Source: Antitrichia curtipendula
Lineage: Eukaryota > Streptophyta > Bryopsida > Hypnales > Leucodontaceae
Assembly (NCBI GenBank): GCA_951230915.1
Contig: OX579638.1
Location: 28,538,696 to 28,602,695, forward strand
Reading direction: 5' to 3'
Length of the DNA stretch: 64,000 nucleotides
The translations under genes were made by a program, and so were the position numbers. The notes beneath the pieces were generated by a model, which searched no databases, had not been told where the DNA came from, and saw only the letters and a program-made list of their open reading frames with translations. Shown here in pieces: positions 26,745-39,951 of the stretch (position 1 is the first letter of the stretch; each line of letters starts with the position of its first letter).

Positions 26745-26958
26745 AATGGTGCCATTCCGCAACTTTGGCACTATTCCTCAACTTTGGCATTTTTATTGTT
26801 AAAAACACGCAGTCTGAAATCTATACATGTCTTATATGTCACTTTTACAGTTTAGACCATGTAATCTATAATGTATACTTGTCCTAGATGTCACTTTTAT
26901 AGTTTAGACCATGTAGTCTAAAAATGGTGTAAATAATATGTTATTTTAATGAAATTCC
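26741..26958. mobile_element. Short MITE with GGAATTTCATTAAAATGG-type ends, broken by a TTAA element
   Basis: The left part (TTAAAATGGTGCCATTCCGC) and right end (TTTTAATGAAATTCC) match the ends of the fuller relative at 61567-61854. The outermost bases expected at the left are replaced by the end of the TTAA-family copy. Inside is a tandem duplication of about 70 bases (26820-26925) containing cagtttagaccatgta. Confidence 0.6.
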
Positions 26959-29900
26959 CTCTCTATGTAGAAAATTCAATAATACCGCAAAGAGAGGATT
27001 TCAAACACCTCCATCAGAATTATGCAACCAAATCTCTCAAAAAAATTGGATGAAAAAATTAATTTTTCTTGTCTTCTAGAGGTACTAAAATGTCCTCCAA
27101 AAGCTATTTTTTGGCCTTCCATGCCTTCTAGGGTTAAGTAGTTGTTGGTAGAGGTTTGGGGGCTTGTAATAGTGGCCCGCAATATATGGACAAACTTGCA
27201 TTCATAGTGAAAAGAGTCTTGATTCATAGAAAGCAAAGGGTCTCTACCTAAAGTTCAAAAATGTTAGCTTGACAAACAAATCTAATTTTTTTTTTAGTTT
27301 TTTAATAAATAAAAATTTAACATTTTTGTTTATGAACTAATTTAGTTTTGCCTCTATTTGGCTTAAACTATTTTTAAAAAAATACTACAACATCAATAAA
27401 CATTACTTTACTATTAATGATATTTAATACTACCCATACTAACTAATTTATATCCCTAAAATTCTTTCATGTTGAGAAGTCTAAAGCTCCTTCAAAATAC
27501 TCATCTCCAAAGCAAAGTAAATAAAAAAGTTTATCAAAATTTATTTTTTAACTAATCCAACCGTAGAATCATTTACTTAACTTGTTGAAGTTCATTATCC
27601 CAAAATTTTAGAGTGATAATTTCTACCAACTACAAGTTCAATGTGCCTAAACTTCAAAATGTAGGTTTTACTAGTTGTAGGCTTTTGACTTGCAACATTT
27701 TAAGATAAAAGAACATACGTTCTATAGAATTTTAGTCAATAAGTTGGAAAAAGTCTTGAAAATATATGGATATAATTTAACCAAAAACACTTTCATATTC
27801 ATTTAAAAAAAATTATAAAGTGGAAGGTAATACTGAATGAAAGACAAAAAATAATATGCTAATAAATTTTGGAAAAATTTGATAATTGTTAATTCCAATG
27901 GTGAGAATGTTATAGTAAAAAATTTACATCCTTTATTAGGATTTTGATTTGAAAATTTTCAAATCAAGAGCAAAAGACAACTTCATATGTTTTTTCTACC
28001 TTCATTGCCCACAAAATAAAACTCCTTGTAACTTTTACCTCATTATTCCTACTTCATTATTCAAAATTCAGTGGCTCAAATGTTTTTGAGTAGGTATCAG
28101 TCTATGAAATCTCCAAAAAATAATTAATATTTTCTTAGAATATATTATTTGTTGCCAAATTTAACATTGAAATTAAAAATAAAATAAAAAACTCTTAACT
28201 TTTACAATATTTATCATAATGACATAAAACAAAGCTTCACACATATATTATAATGACTAGCAACCACGCTGAAAAATCCATGCAAAAATTCCAAATTATA
28301 AAGTTGATAGAGCTTGCTAAAATATTAAAAAGTCCCAAAGTGGGCTCCTTGGTACTTTAGGGCTCAAAATGCTATAAGAACATTCATATCATCATTATTC
28401 AAAGAAGAAGATTTCTATAAGCATAGTTGGTAAAAGTATTCATTGAGAATAAAAATCAATGTCTTTTATAACCAATTGGTGTAGGATTAATACTAAATAT
28501 CATTATAGAGTACTATTCATTTCATATCTTGTATTGAGTTGCATTGTGTTCTACTTCCTCTATCTCAAAATAAATCTAACATTTCCAAATATACTTGTCT
28601 CAAATTAAGTTAGAACTTAGCTCTCCACAACTTGAAGGACAACAATTGAAATTAGTTTAAACACCCTAAAGCAAAAAAATTCATAGATACCATGCTCTAG
28701 AGACTATACAACAATTCAATCTCCACAAAGGGAATTGAAACACAACCTCTAACCAACCAAAGGCAAAGAATTCAACCCACAACTATACAAAAATTGCTAC
28801 TAACAAATCTCTTGTCAAGAATTTCCTAGATTTGAATCACAAGATTGTCAGAATTGAATAAAGAAGACGTTAATGGACATCACTGCACATCATTGCTCAA
28901 AAAGCAATTAAAATTAATACTGTTGGAGCAGTTCCATAAAGGGCAAACATTAGTCACTTTTGTTACTTGTTTTCAATATGCGTTGTTTCACTTTCAATCT
29001 TTCACACCTAGTGGGGTTTAGTAGAAGCTATAGTAACTCTACAATCCTCTGAAAATAAGAGGTAGTCACACACCAATCTAGCAATTTCTAGGAAACCTAG
29101 GATTTATTCCAAGATAGAAGAACTAATAAGTTTTTTTCTGCAAAAATCCCACGTATAGACTTTGCCCACATCTCACACACAGTACACTCAAACCACCCTT
29201 TCCTAGCGAGAGATCCATACCCACCTATTAGGGTGAAGCTAATTTCAACCAATGCTAGAAATAAATTTACAACCCTAACCTCATGCTATTTTTTAACATT
29301 ACTAGGTTAGGACTAATAAGGTCATGGCACATGTCCCAAAGTGTCATAGAATGGGTCAGAATTACTGATTAAGAAAGTAGTCTCTTGATTGATCAGAAAT
29401 GAAAGACTCTCCACAATGGCTATTTCATAACACTTTTCAGCTTCCAAAAATCATAGTAATTTCAAATTTCTGAATAAATTTACGAAAAATTCACAGTCCC
29501 AATATTTCTTTTCTCTCTACACGAGAAAAATGTCCATTGCCTCGCACTGCTCCTCATCTGACCTGAAACCGCTTAAATGATCGGGCATCGGTGGTTCTAC
29601 CGTAAACGAAAAACAACCAAGAAAAACATAAAAAACAAAAACAAAAACACGAGACTAAAGCTGCAGTTCGCTGTCACCACACTGGGCTTGCAGCTTTCCG
29701 AAGGATCACTTCCATCTTCTGGCCACAGCACTAAAAAGGGTCATCAATTCCGTCAGCGATTTACACACCCAGGAGGCCAGAACTCTTAAATATGAACACC
29801 ATCTAACGTAAAAAGCTCCCCACCTGCTGCAATATAACAAACTATTTCAGATCGACCCCCCACCAGAGCAAAAGCACAACGACCCGACGCTGTGAAGAAG

Positions 29901-30038
29901 GATTGTATTTACATTTGTAAAATGTTGTCGCAGGGGATGAATCAACCCCAAGAGTGTTCCATACAAGCGGTCAGTGTAGTCAGTAAAGCAAAAGCCACGA
30001 GAATCACACATGGCAGTCACGAAAGCACAACGACCTAA

Positions 30039-32922
30039 CTAACCATCTTCTTCATCTTCGCAGTCGTAATCGTCCTCATCGGGATGCACGGAGGGGCGAC
30101 CTTCGCTCCCTTGTAAAGGCAGTGTGACCCCTAAGACATTCTCACTATCTACATCCGAATCTTTGGGAGGTCCGTCCAACTCTTGCTCCTCCTCTTTCGC
30201 AGGTGCTTCGGGAGCTATTTCGCCATTCTCGTCCAAGTCCATGTTCAAATCAAATGCAAGGACTTTCGGAGACCTAGATGAAGGGCCGGACGAAGTGGGA
30301 GTAGCATCCGCGCTGACGGCCTCCGGTTTGCGTTTATGATCTATAGGGTCTAAAATTACATCGGCCGCTTGGTCAGAGGACGGTGAGCCCGTATCCATTT
30401 CTGCATCTTCAGAATCTTCCGCTTTCTCAACCCCGTTTGTGCGCGTACTTGCAGTCCCGTTGGAACCTCTTCCTCTTCCTCGGCCTCTACCCCGGCCTCG
30501 TCCTCGACCTCGACCTGAAGTGGACTGAACCTCCTGCACACACAGGTCAACTCCATAAGCGTCTCGCAAATTGCAGACCTTCCAACCCATGCGGATATCT
30601 CGCTGTTCAAGGCTGGAGTACGATCCCTGAAGACATCTCACAGATACCGCCAAAATCATAGAAACGCAGAAGCGCAAAGCACGTTCACAAAAAGTGATGT
30701 GCATGCACGAGTGCCAGTACTCGGAAAAAATACAGGCAGAGCGAAGAAACCACATACCGCTTTCGGCCGTTTCACCACCTCCTCCTCCTCGCTGTCATCC
30801 CCATCGGACTGCTTTCTGCACAAAGACAAACAGCCCACAACAGGTTATTATATGACTCATCAAAGGCGGACACATTTGGCTCCAACAAACCTACTGCAAA
30901 CATTCCCGGATGTGAACATCAACAACAAAGGAAGTCAAATAGCTCGAGCCCGCTGTCAACCCACACGGCACACACGGCAGGTACGTTTGCGCAAATACAA
31001 GACGACAGGATCAGATACCACAAAAAGATTCACATGTGAGGTACTGACTCCAACGCGTACAAAGAGATGGAACTTGAACACCACATACCTCCTCCTTCCA
31101 GGATTCCTCTCATCATGGTAAGATTCGGGCCCGATATCGGGAACCTTCGAAACAATCTCTTGAAGAAAGTCAAACACACTGTTCGTCTGAACACACTGTT
31201 TCCTGCGTGGTCAACACGGGAAAAAAATAAATCAGGATCAGCGTACTCTAATTTGTCGACGAACTCACTTACGACGAGAGAAACAATAGTTCTCCTGAAA
31301 CGAGTAGACCGTCAGGTCTACATGAAAGGAGTTCAGGTACCACTTTCCAAATGGAAACGAAACAAATGGTGGCTTCGACGACGTTAAACATCGTTCTACA
31401 CCCCCCTGACAAGCAAAGACAGACGCGCCGTCACTTACAAGTGGATCGAACTCATCGTCTTTGCGCCCCTCCGAAGAGTGATCTCATAAGTTTTGTCGCA
31501 GAGGTTCTGGAGAAACAGCTCCAAGGCTTTAGCTGCACCAAAAAAGCGAAACTCCGGGTCAACTCTGGAATACCGTAAAACAGCCGGAAGACTCATTTAC
31601 AAGCTAAACAACTTTTCATCAGCTACGTACAGTTATTGCTAGCACGAGGACTTGGAGTGCAGTCTTGACCTTATGACTATTCAGTCACAAAGTCTCGGAC
31701 CGTGCATGACGCCTGGAAACACAATGTACGGCAGTGACAACCTGCCACCACTGCCCACTGACTTCATCAGCTCCCCGTTGTGGATGCATAAAACGAAACG
31801 GGCAAAACGCTATTCACTTCCTACCACACCTCAAGAGAAGCAAAATGGCAGGAGCATGTTCCACTAGCTTCAACCATCAAGCCCAACATCCTTGTAAGCA
31901 CCAAGCGCCTTCCAGATCGGCCACGCAGGAGAGTTTACGAAGAGAGATAAGGCTTAGAGGAACATACAGATCAACACCGGTGTCGCCATAGCGATCTTCC
32001 CCACCTCTTCATCGGCTTGCATAATCTTTTTTATCCGTGCCTGAGACAGAGGAAAGGAGGTTACTCAATGTCGCTGTTACTTGGATGATAACTTAGAAGC
32101 GCTACATCTCTCCTCCCAAAGACGGATTACGTGCGGTGCAGCAAGAAATGTGCTTCTCCATTCCACGTAAGAAATAAACTTCGTGTTCGACGACTAATGT
32201 AGTAACCAAAAAAATACGCGCAGCTCACTATATAAAACATCGAATCGTCTATCCTAAAACCCCGCCCCACCCTGCAAACATAACTTCCCGAAAAATCACA
32301 CATCGGCCTCCTACTTCCAAAGCTCGTGACAGATCACCGGGAAAATGTCTACCAGACCAAACCCGTCCCAGCACAACCCCAGAATCATTCTTTGAGGTTT
32401 CTCTCCCGCAATCATGACTCAACTTACAGTTTCATTTCCGAAAATTTACGACTAAAATAAAAAGCTAGTCAAGTCCCTGACATTCTATCGGTTCAATAGA
32501 AACTTCCTCACTCGAGCGGCTGCACAGGCATCTTTCGGCAAGACCCGTACTACACCTACTTCGACAAAGAAAACAGGAGCTCTCTCTTCCGGCCGTCGGT
32601 GGTAGAACAGAAGCTGGAAAAAAGGTCCATCTCCTTCAATCATCACTCGTATGCCATATCAAACCTTTAAAGGCGTTTACATATAAACATACACTCTTGC
32701 GACAACAGCCCAAAGCCAAACTCTAGTGCCGGTTTCCATAAAACAAAGACATCATCACCACATGATGCTTGCCTCTCTGTCACTCTCATCCATCTGCTGC
32801 CGAAGGTTCGCTTTTCAGTTCAACATTTCGTCATCTCAAAGCCGAAAAAGCAATATTTTCTTTCAAAGTGCTAGGGTTTGTGCACTTACAGCCGGAAAGC
32901 GTGTATCCAGTTTCTTCTTCAT
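30039..32922 (-). CDS. DRAP1: DRAP1 / NC2-alpha transcription corepressor (NF-YC11-like), copy B
   Basis: Six exons on the minus strand: 32922-32890, 32040-31968, 31532-31439, 31202-31089, 30815-30758 and 30533-30039. The predicted 288-residue product is identical to that of copy A: NC2-alpha histone fold (about 8-90), GR-repeat (131-147), FDLN motif, acidic tail. Splice sites are the same GT-AG pairs. This copy keeps GC-rich upstream sequence beyond the duplicated arm (33913-34150), so it probably has the complete native promoter. It is transcribed towards copy A, across the AT-rich spacer. Whether one or both copies are expressed cannot be told from sequence, because transcripts would be almost indistinguishable. 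Confidence 0.93.
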
Positions 32923-33912
32923 TTTTTGCCAGGTAAGAGTGCTGCTCGCTTGCTGCTCCCTGCCTCCGCGATCCAAGAGTATCCACACTTCCACCTCCAG
33001 AATAAACCCTACGCTCCGCTCGTGCAGAGTAACCTCGCCATAGCCACGGAGACGGAAAACTTCGAAGAAACTGGACGCACTAGAGTGTGTGCTGCACCAA
33101 AACCTACATACTGGGTGTTCCGAGCCTGTTCAGTGCATGAAAAAACCGTCCCTAACCTTCTCGAACCTTTTCTCAACCATACTGGGAATTTCACAGAACT
33201 CAATGGAGCCGGTCCTGGCCTCAAAAATATTTTAGTCTCGAGTTTCACATCGAACCGAGAGGAAGTCACCCTGAACCCTAAGCCTCCTCCCGGCTGCGTA
33301 CACCTAGACAACGGCAGCAACCGCCGGAACCGTCTGCTCAAGAAGCCAACGCTCCAGCCACCTACCAAGCCTTAACAAGTACACGGCTGACCACACCTGT
33401 GCGACACTGAATCCAGGAACCCGTTTGGAAACACCGCGAAATCACGAAGAACGCGAACGCAATAAAGACTCCTACAGAAATAACAAACCCCCGGAGACCA
33501 GACGCCACACGCCGAAACTCCGGCACCGCAGGAAAAAATGGCCCCGCAAGATGGACTATGCTTTCAGCGGCTCGTCGAAACGACCTCCTCACGCCACGAA
33601 CGCACGCCAATGCGAAGACGACGGCGAAGAAGCACGGCACGAACCTCGTACCTCGACGTCCACGCACCAGACCGCACAATGGCACCGAAACCGCACCAAA
33701 AAAACTCCCCGAGAGCTCGTTGGAGAGGCCACGCGACGGCCGAGGCGAAAGGGATGGAAACAAGGCGAGAAGGGAGCGAGAGAGTGAGGCAAAGACGGGC
33801 GAAGAGGGGTACAAATGGGCTATGGCGAGGAGCTCCTCCGCAGCAGCGACGACGCGGCCGTGAAGAAAGGCCGCGCAACAGAGCGACCGGACACAGACAG
33901 TCAACCGGTCAT
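32923..33912 (-). promoter_or_regulatory. GC-rich leader / 5' region of DRAP1 copy B
   Basis: Mirror image of 18020-19009, with the single difference at 33750. Likely 5' untranslated region and proximal promoter. The long arginine-rich open frame at 33538-34023 on the plus strand is a by-product of high GC and has no recognisable similarity. Confidence 0.5.
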
Positions 33913-34160
33913 CTTAGCCGGTTAAGGTTGTTAGCGCTCTGCATTTCTCGCGTTCTCTTCCGTCTTTCCTGGTTTCTTCTTCGCCCCTACCAGGCTACGT
34001 GTCAGTTGTCCCAAGAGCAGTAATGTCCTTTTGGAATCTCATCTTGTTTGGATGCCGGTCGTCCCCGTTGGACTGAACTGTCTGCCTTCGTTTTAGAATG
34101 TGGAGTGTGACGTTTCTGGGGATACGAATGGAGAGTGAGAGTAGGTTTCGGAATGGAGTC
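33913..34160 (-). promoter_or_regulatory. Probable native upstream promoter of DRAP1, present only at copy B
   Basis: The sequence stays GC-richer than the surroundings for about 240 bp beyond the duplication and then drops to AT-rich. An ACGT-core word (gctacgtgtca, about 33993-34003) resembles plant bZIP-binding elements. Next to the breakpoint there is a repeated CCGG word (accggtcat, agccggtt). No TATA box could be assigned with confidence. Confidence 0.4.
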
Positions 34161-36340
34161 AGTGTCAAAGGAATTCAAAGAAATGTGTGAAAGCTGTCAT
34201 GTTTTATCGGGTGCCACAGCCTTCATTCTATTTGCCCACTATCTCCGTCACTAAATTAATATTGTTATTTACCTAGAATGCTGTTTTTCTTACAATCATA
34301 TTGTTCTTGTCTTTATTTGTTATGGTGAAATATTTGGAACCGTGCTTCCCCTTGTTGCATTCTTGGTATTGTTGAAAAGCTCTTTGTAAAAACGGTGTAT
34401 TGACTTTGTTTTGTGACATTTGGACCTACAACATGAATGTTAAGATTTATTGAGTTATTTTTTAATTATAAATTGAATTGAATTATCTTTCACTTTAGAC
34501 CAACAACACCGGGCTATACTATTTGTAGTTTATATTGCACATTAAGGGTTGCTTTACATTTGGAGGCCGGACCAATTTGCTATGGTAGAGACCAAAAATC
34601 CTCACTAATGATTGGACAAATGTTGAAATTAGTTACAAATCCTATACACCTAGAGGCTGGGCCAATTTGGTAGAATGATTTTTTTTTATTCAAAAAGACA
34701 TGATCAAACATGGCACCAACTTGCTAAATTGGGTACACAAAAAATGGGAGGCCAATTCTTGACTTCGGGGTCATTGTCAAATTCAATTAATTTTTTAAAA
34801 TAAAATATGAACTTTTTCAACAAATCAAATCCATTGGATTTTGTGCAATTGGCCTTAAGGAAAATTGGCCCAGCCTCTAATTATAAAACGCCTCTAAAAA
34901 TTTTAGCCACCCTATTTTTCAGGGGTTTATTGAATTGGCCCGGCTTCTTGGCCTCAAGGCCTTTTACATATGAGGGACATTGTCCCTGTTATAATCTTAT
35001 TTTAATGGGTAAATGAGAACGGCCTTCAGCCAAAAAGGGGCTAAGATTTTGAGCAACCAACCTCAAGAGGAATTGACATGGCTCTTAGGTGTATAGCAAA
35101 CCTAAGTTACTCACCTTGTTTCATTATTCGTACTAGATTCATCAATAGTTGTTTTGTATAAAGAATTCTATTAAGTTTGTCATTCATCTTCAATTTAGCA
35201 GTGGATTTTTTTTTTGCAATTTGGTGCAAAATTGCACCAAATTTTATAGCCTAGCGCTATGCCTATAGGAAAAAATGGTACTGAAAAGGTAGAATATTGC
35301 CAAAAACTTTCAAATTAAAAAAAAATCTTGAATGAAATTGCCAGATTATGGATGAAAATTGAATTATGGATATATGATATGTGCTAATATGATATTTTCT
35401 ATCCAGTATGTGGATGAATGTTGAAATTTGGAGCACCACTATAACATTGAATATTGCCACTTTGGCACTTCGTTAAAAATGAAAAAAATAACCTAGCAAT
35501 TTAGTAATTTACATAATTCACCAATCATAATTTACTAGTTTATTAGGTGTCTACCATTTCAAAAGCGGAATGAAAATACACTCTCCAAAGTGTGAAAAAT
35601 TGTCTTGGAGATACGTACATGACCATGAGAATCATCCATGACACTTGTGCCACGTTCCAGACACATGGATGAAAAGTAAAGTCTAGAATGGGGCTCTCAT
35701 ACTTAGAACTATGCGGATATTGGCAATGACAAGGAGTACTAGGTCTTCCAAGTTTTTCCTTTGATTACTCGGCCACCTCATTGCAGCAATGCTATTGCTC
35801 ATCTTTTCTAAGTTAGTCTCTCACTTTATTTATGTTGCTTGTTCTACCTTGTAGGAATATTGCATGTTATTGCGGTAGAGCTTCAAAACGTTTTTGAAGA
35901 GATGAAGCTTGGAGGCTATCCTTTTGTTGAAGGATCTAGGACTTTTGAATCTCCCGTTCGCTTGTAAATCTAAAGTGTGTTTTTGCTCGTGATATTTTCA
36001 TATCACTTAAAACTCACTACGTACAATTGTCATAGCGACATCAGTTGCACCATCAATCATGGAATTTTCTATCAAAACTTTAGAGTATAACCTTGGTACG
36101 CTTGCTCTTTTCTTGTGTTGGTTTTTGTTTTCTTGAATTGGATACTTTTTGTGTTTTTTTGAGAGTGTCATTGGAAAGCTCTTGTGAAATTCACCTGTGA
36201 ATGCACCTTGTCTTTAGGTTAATTTTGTAGTAAGGAACATAGACATGTGGTTTGGTATGTTTATATGTAGGAGATTTTATTTTTTTTATTTCACTACAAA
36301 GTTAACATCATTTGTGCAATTGTCTGGGCCTATAGGTTAC
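34161..36340. other. AT-rich intergenic DNA, no gene recognised
   Basis: No coding or structural signal is seen. Two short segments sharing a gaggc(t/c)gg(a/g)ccaatttg word (about 34560-34585 and 34655-34675) suggest an old local repeat. The open frame at 34807-35016 has no recognisable similarity. Confidence 0.5.
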
Positions 36341-37095
36341 ATTTGCTTTGTCGTTTGATTTTATTTCATTTCAAGAGGCTTTTATACAGTTTCACTTTAT
36401 TGAATGTGGATTGTGTTGCAAATACATAACTTTCATCATAGTGCCATCAAAGATTGATATTTGGTTAGTACCACAACAGAGTGGAGACTAAAAAGGTATT
36501 TTTTAATTCTGAAATTTTCTTCATTATTTCTAGTCCATTACAATGCAATTACATATTTTGTTTGGTGCTTCTTTGTTTTGGTTCTCTCTATTACATTTCT
36601 AACTTAAGTTAGTACAAAAAATCTTTGCTTTGTTTATTGGCTCTTAAACCACATGAGAGAAATCTTTTCATCAACTAAAGGTACATATAAGGAATTTTGA
36701 AGAGCTATCGCACTAGATAGTGTGTAAATGCTACAAGGATAGACCTAGTCATAATAGAGTTTCTTTTTTTTCAAAACTAATAGTACTTGTCCAACCCTAA
36801 GGTCCAGCTTCCATGTGAGCATGGCTAGCTAGGTGGACGTTGCGCAAGTTTGGAACCAACCCCAAGCTCTATTTACATGCAAGTAAGTTGATTTTGAAAT
36901 GGTATTTCATTTTTGTTCTTATTAAAACTAGTCAATTCAAAATTGGTTCAATTTTTTGCTAGAGGTTTTTATATAGTTTCACTTGACCTCGTGTTGAATG
37001 TATTGCAAATATATAGCTGCCACCAAAGTGTCATCAAAGATTGATATTGGATCAATACCACAACAAAGTGGAGACAAAAAATATATTTTAGATTA
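36310..37095. repeat. Diverged direct repeat pair
   Basis: About 36380-36515 and 36965-37095 share the order tatacagtttcactt / tatatagtttcactt, catcaaagattgatatt, and accacaaca(g/a)agtggagac. A further relative of the first part (gcaattgtct followed by a tttgtc(g/a)tttg(g/a)tttttatt word) occurs at 41930-42000. Probably the remains of an unclassified retroelement. Confidence 0.45.
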
Positions 37096-39951
37096 AATTT
37101 GAAGTTTTTTTCATAATTTAGTCTATAAGATGCAATTACGTATTTCATTTGTTGCATCCTTGAATCCTCATGTTCTTTGGTGGTTACAAGTTCTTTCATA
37201 AATTTTCATACTTTCTTGAAGGCCTTCCTCATCATTGAGACTTCTAGTTTAGTTGTTTATGTTCTTATATGGTGTTTTTAAGAATTTGATTATTTTTAAA
37301 TCTTGTTGCAAATGTCAAACGTGGAAGCAACACTCAAGTAAATAATTATTAATATTTCATCTTTTTAGAATTGAATGTCTCAACTTATATGACCTCCTCA
37401 TCTTATTCATGATGTGATATGATTGTTGCTACTAGGGTAGTTGCATGGAAGGTAATAATTTCACTTTCAGTTGAGCTTGTTGTGTGAATTAAAAATAAAA
37501 ATGTTATTTAAATATACCACTATAGATTAGATGCATTTATTCCATATTTATATTAAATATATGTATATTGATCATTATAATTTAATATTATAATAATGAT
37601 GTTATTAATATAAATAACCAAGGGATTCATACACCTTATCTAAAAATATAATTTATAATCAAAATAAACAATGTTTATCTCGATTTGCATTGCATTTCAA
37701 TTTTATACATAAATATAAAATAGTATAAATTATTAACTATCATCAACTATCAAAATATAATTGAAGAATGAATAATAAAAATTTATTAAATATACAATGC
37801 AAAAATTCAATGTATTATACTAAATTTGTTAAATTAACTACATGTAGATATTAATTTAAATTTGTCACTAATTTGTTAAATTGGTCTTCAATTCATTTGA
37901 ATTTTATACATATACATAAAATATTAGAAATAATTAACTATCAGCAAAAATTAAAATATAATTGAAAAATTATGATGATTAATTAAAATTTATTAAGTTT
38001 ACAATGTACAAATTCAATGTATTATTTTAAATTTGTTAATATTTATTGATAGTTGATTTTGTCTTGTTCATTGGTTTGTTGTAACTAGCTATATTTTTGT
38101 TTGGTAATTTTGGAAATTTCTACTAATATTCTTCAATGTTGGGTATAACAATAATTTAATTAATCTCTTTTATTCATTTTGTTGCATCTTCCATCACAGT
38201 TCCGTTCAAGATAATCATGCTTGTTGCACCTTTCGACCTTCGACTTGTTTGGCTACCCTCCTCAATTCATTTGCAATTGCTTCTTGGACTCATTGTTCAA
38301 GGTGTGTTTGTCCTTTGGAATCCTAATTGTGCCTTCATGAAAAAAAATGTTTGTCTGCATTGTCTTTGGTTTCTCTAATTTTGATTCCCTGCATCTTTTC
38401 TCTTGATTAGATCACGAGGGTTGACAACATGAGTTCCTCTTTGAGCCATGAAGTCACAAACATGAAGGAGGAATTGATTGCTTTGAGGGCGTATTGTGAG
38501 CAATCGACAAAAGACCATCACTGATTGTGTAGATAGACTGTTTGGACTTAATTGTTTACCTTTATGTGGGTATTTTTGAAGTTTTTTTTGTGTAATTTGT
38601 ATTTTGTTGGTGATTTGTATTTCAATTTGGTATTTTTGTGTATATTTTTATCAATTTGGAATGTGATTTTTGGAGTTAATTTTTGAGATGTCTAGTCCAA
38701 ATAAGAATACACTGTTGTTGTGTCAAATTGTGTTTGGAGTGAGCCGAGTTGGAAGTTAAGTATTGATTGAATAAGTTTCCAAGTTGGAGTGATGCAGTAG
38801 TATTCCAAGTCGGAGAATAAGGGTATTTGTGTCCTAGTTGCCTGGAGTGTAATGGAAGTTATGATTTGTGGTTCCAATTTGGTAGTTTCTTTTGCGGTTA
38901 AGTTTGAAGTTTGAGCGGTTTGGTAACCGCTATTGGGTGCCTATTAGGTTGTCCCTCTTGATTTGGAAGGGACCCAGTGTCAAAGAGTGTCCACTGTGAG
39001 TCCCAGACAAGTTGTGCTGCGTAATTGGTTTTAATTTGATTGTGTGTCTATGAATGTGAATTTGAGTGTGTTGATTGAGCTATTGAGTCCCTAATTGGAT
39101 GTGTGATGTTGTGTGTGGCTAAGGAATTTGTGGTTGATTCACTTTGGAGAGATGGAATCCAAGAGTGTGTTTGATTAGGAGTGAAATTTATAAAGAAGGA
39201 ATCGGTGTTAATGAGTGATAACGAGAATATGTGAGATGTAGTAGAAGTTCCCAATTGGAGTAGAAAGTTAAATCTATAAAGTATAAGTTGGAGAGTTAGT
39301 TGTTGTGATGGTGATTGAGTAGATAATTCCGGAATACTATTCGGAGTGAAGATAACAAATTATAAGTTTGTGTGAGATTAAACTATGATAAATGTTAAAC
39401 AGTGATGTATTCACCAATTCAGAAATAAGAAACATGTTCAAGCTAAATTGGGTGTCTTTGTTGTGTATGATTTGATGAATGATTTAATGTGCACATATGT
39501 ATTATGGAATTATTTGAGAATGGAATATGATGGTGTTAGTCAAACTATGTGTGAGTGAATTATATATGCAATGTCGTTGTAGATTGAATGATTATTGATT
39601 TTTTAAACTGGGTCATAGTCTTCTATTTTGGGATTGTATTATCTATTTTTAGGTATTAGTCCCATTAGCATTGATTTCCTACTTGACCGTCTCCCTTGGA
39701 ATAAACTTATTATACTAATAGGGTAATTTCCGATTTGGTCATTATCCTTCTTCAACAAATTGATAGAGCAATTGACAAAGGACTGTCAGTGATTGACTAA
39801 GAGGATCTTTAGCGATTGGTAGTTGACCATCAATGATTGATAGCTATGGTTGATGAGGATATTTTGGCCAAGGAGATTTTTCATTTTGCGAGGAAGCACC
39901 CACAGTCTACAATCAACACCTAGCGTAGATAGGGTGAGAAGGCTCATTGCA
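37096..39951. other. AT-rich intergenic DNA, no gene recognised
   Basis: 37490-38090 is extremely AT-rich with locally repeated words (aattcaatgtatta at about 37806 and 38010). 38500-39600 is T/G-rich on this strand with many tgtgtttg/agtttg words. No supported gene was found. Confidence 0.5.

Larger units (their letters stand above)
22461..29471. other. 7.0-kb AT-rich spacer between the inverted arms
   Basis: It contains truncated TTAA-family pieces (22680-22856, 24792-about 25400, about 25970-26744), a pogo-like element (23293-24209) and a MITE (26741-26958). From 26959 to 29471 no gene or repeat was recognised. The spacer is single-copy within this window and shares no symmetry with itself, so the arms are not a simple perfect palindrome. 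Confidence 0.7.
29472..33912 (-). repeat. Right arm of the 4.4-kb inverted duplication
   Basis: Reverse complement of 18020-22460, with one difference found (33750 A, where the other arm predicts G). GC-rich sequence continues without a break past the outer end of this arm, unlike at the left arm, so this is the better candidate for the ancestral position. Confidence 0.95.

Noticed and set aside
18020..33912. Retroposition or transposon capture as the cause of the duplicated arms
   Set aside because: Introns are retained, no poly-A tract or terminal repeats are seen at the arm ends, and there is no target-site duplication.
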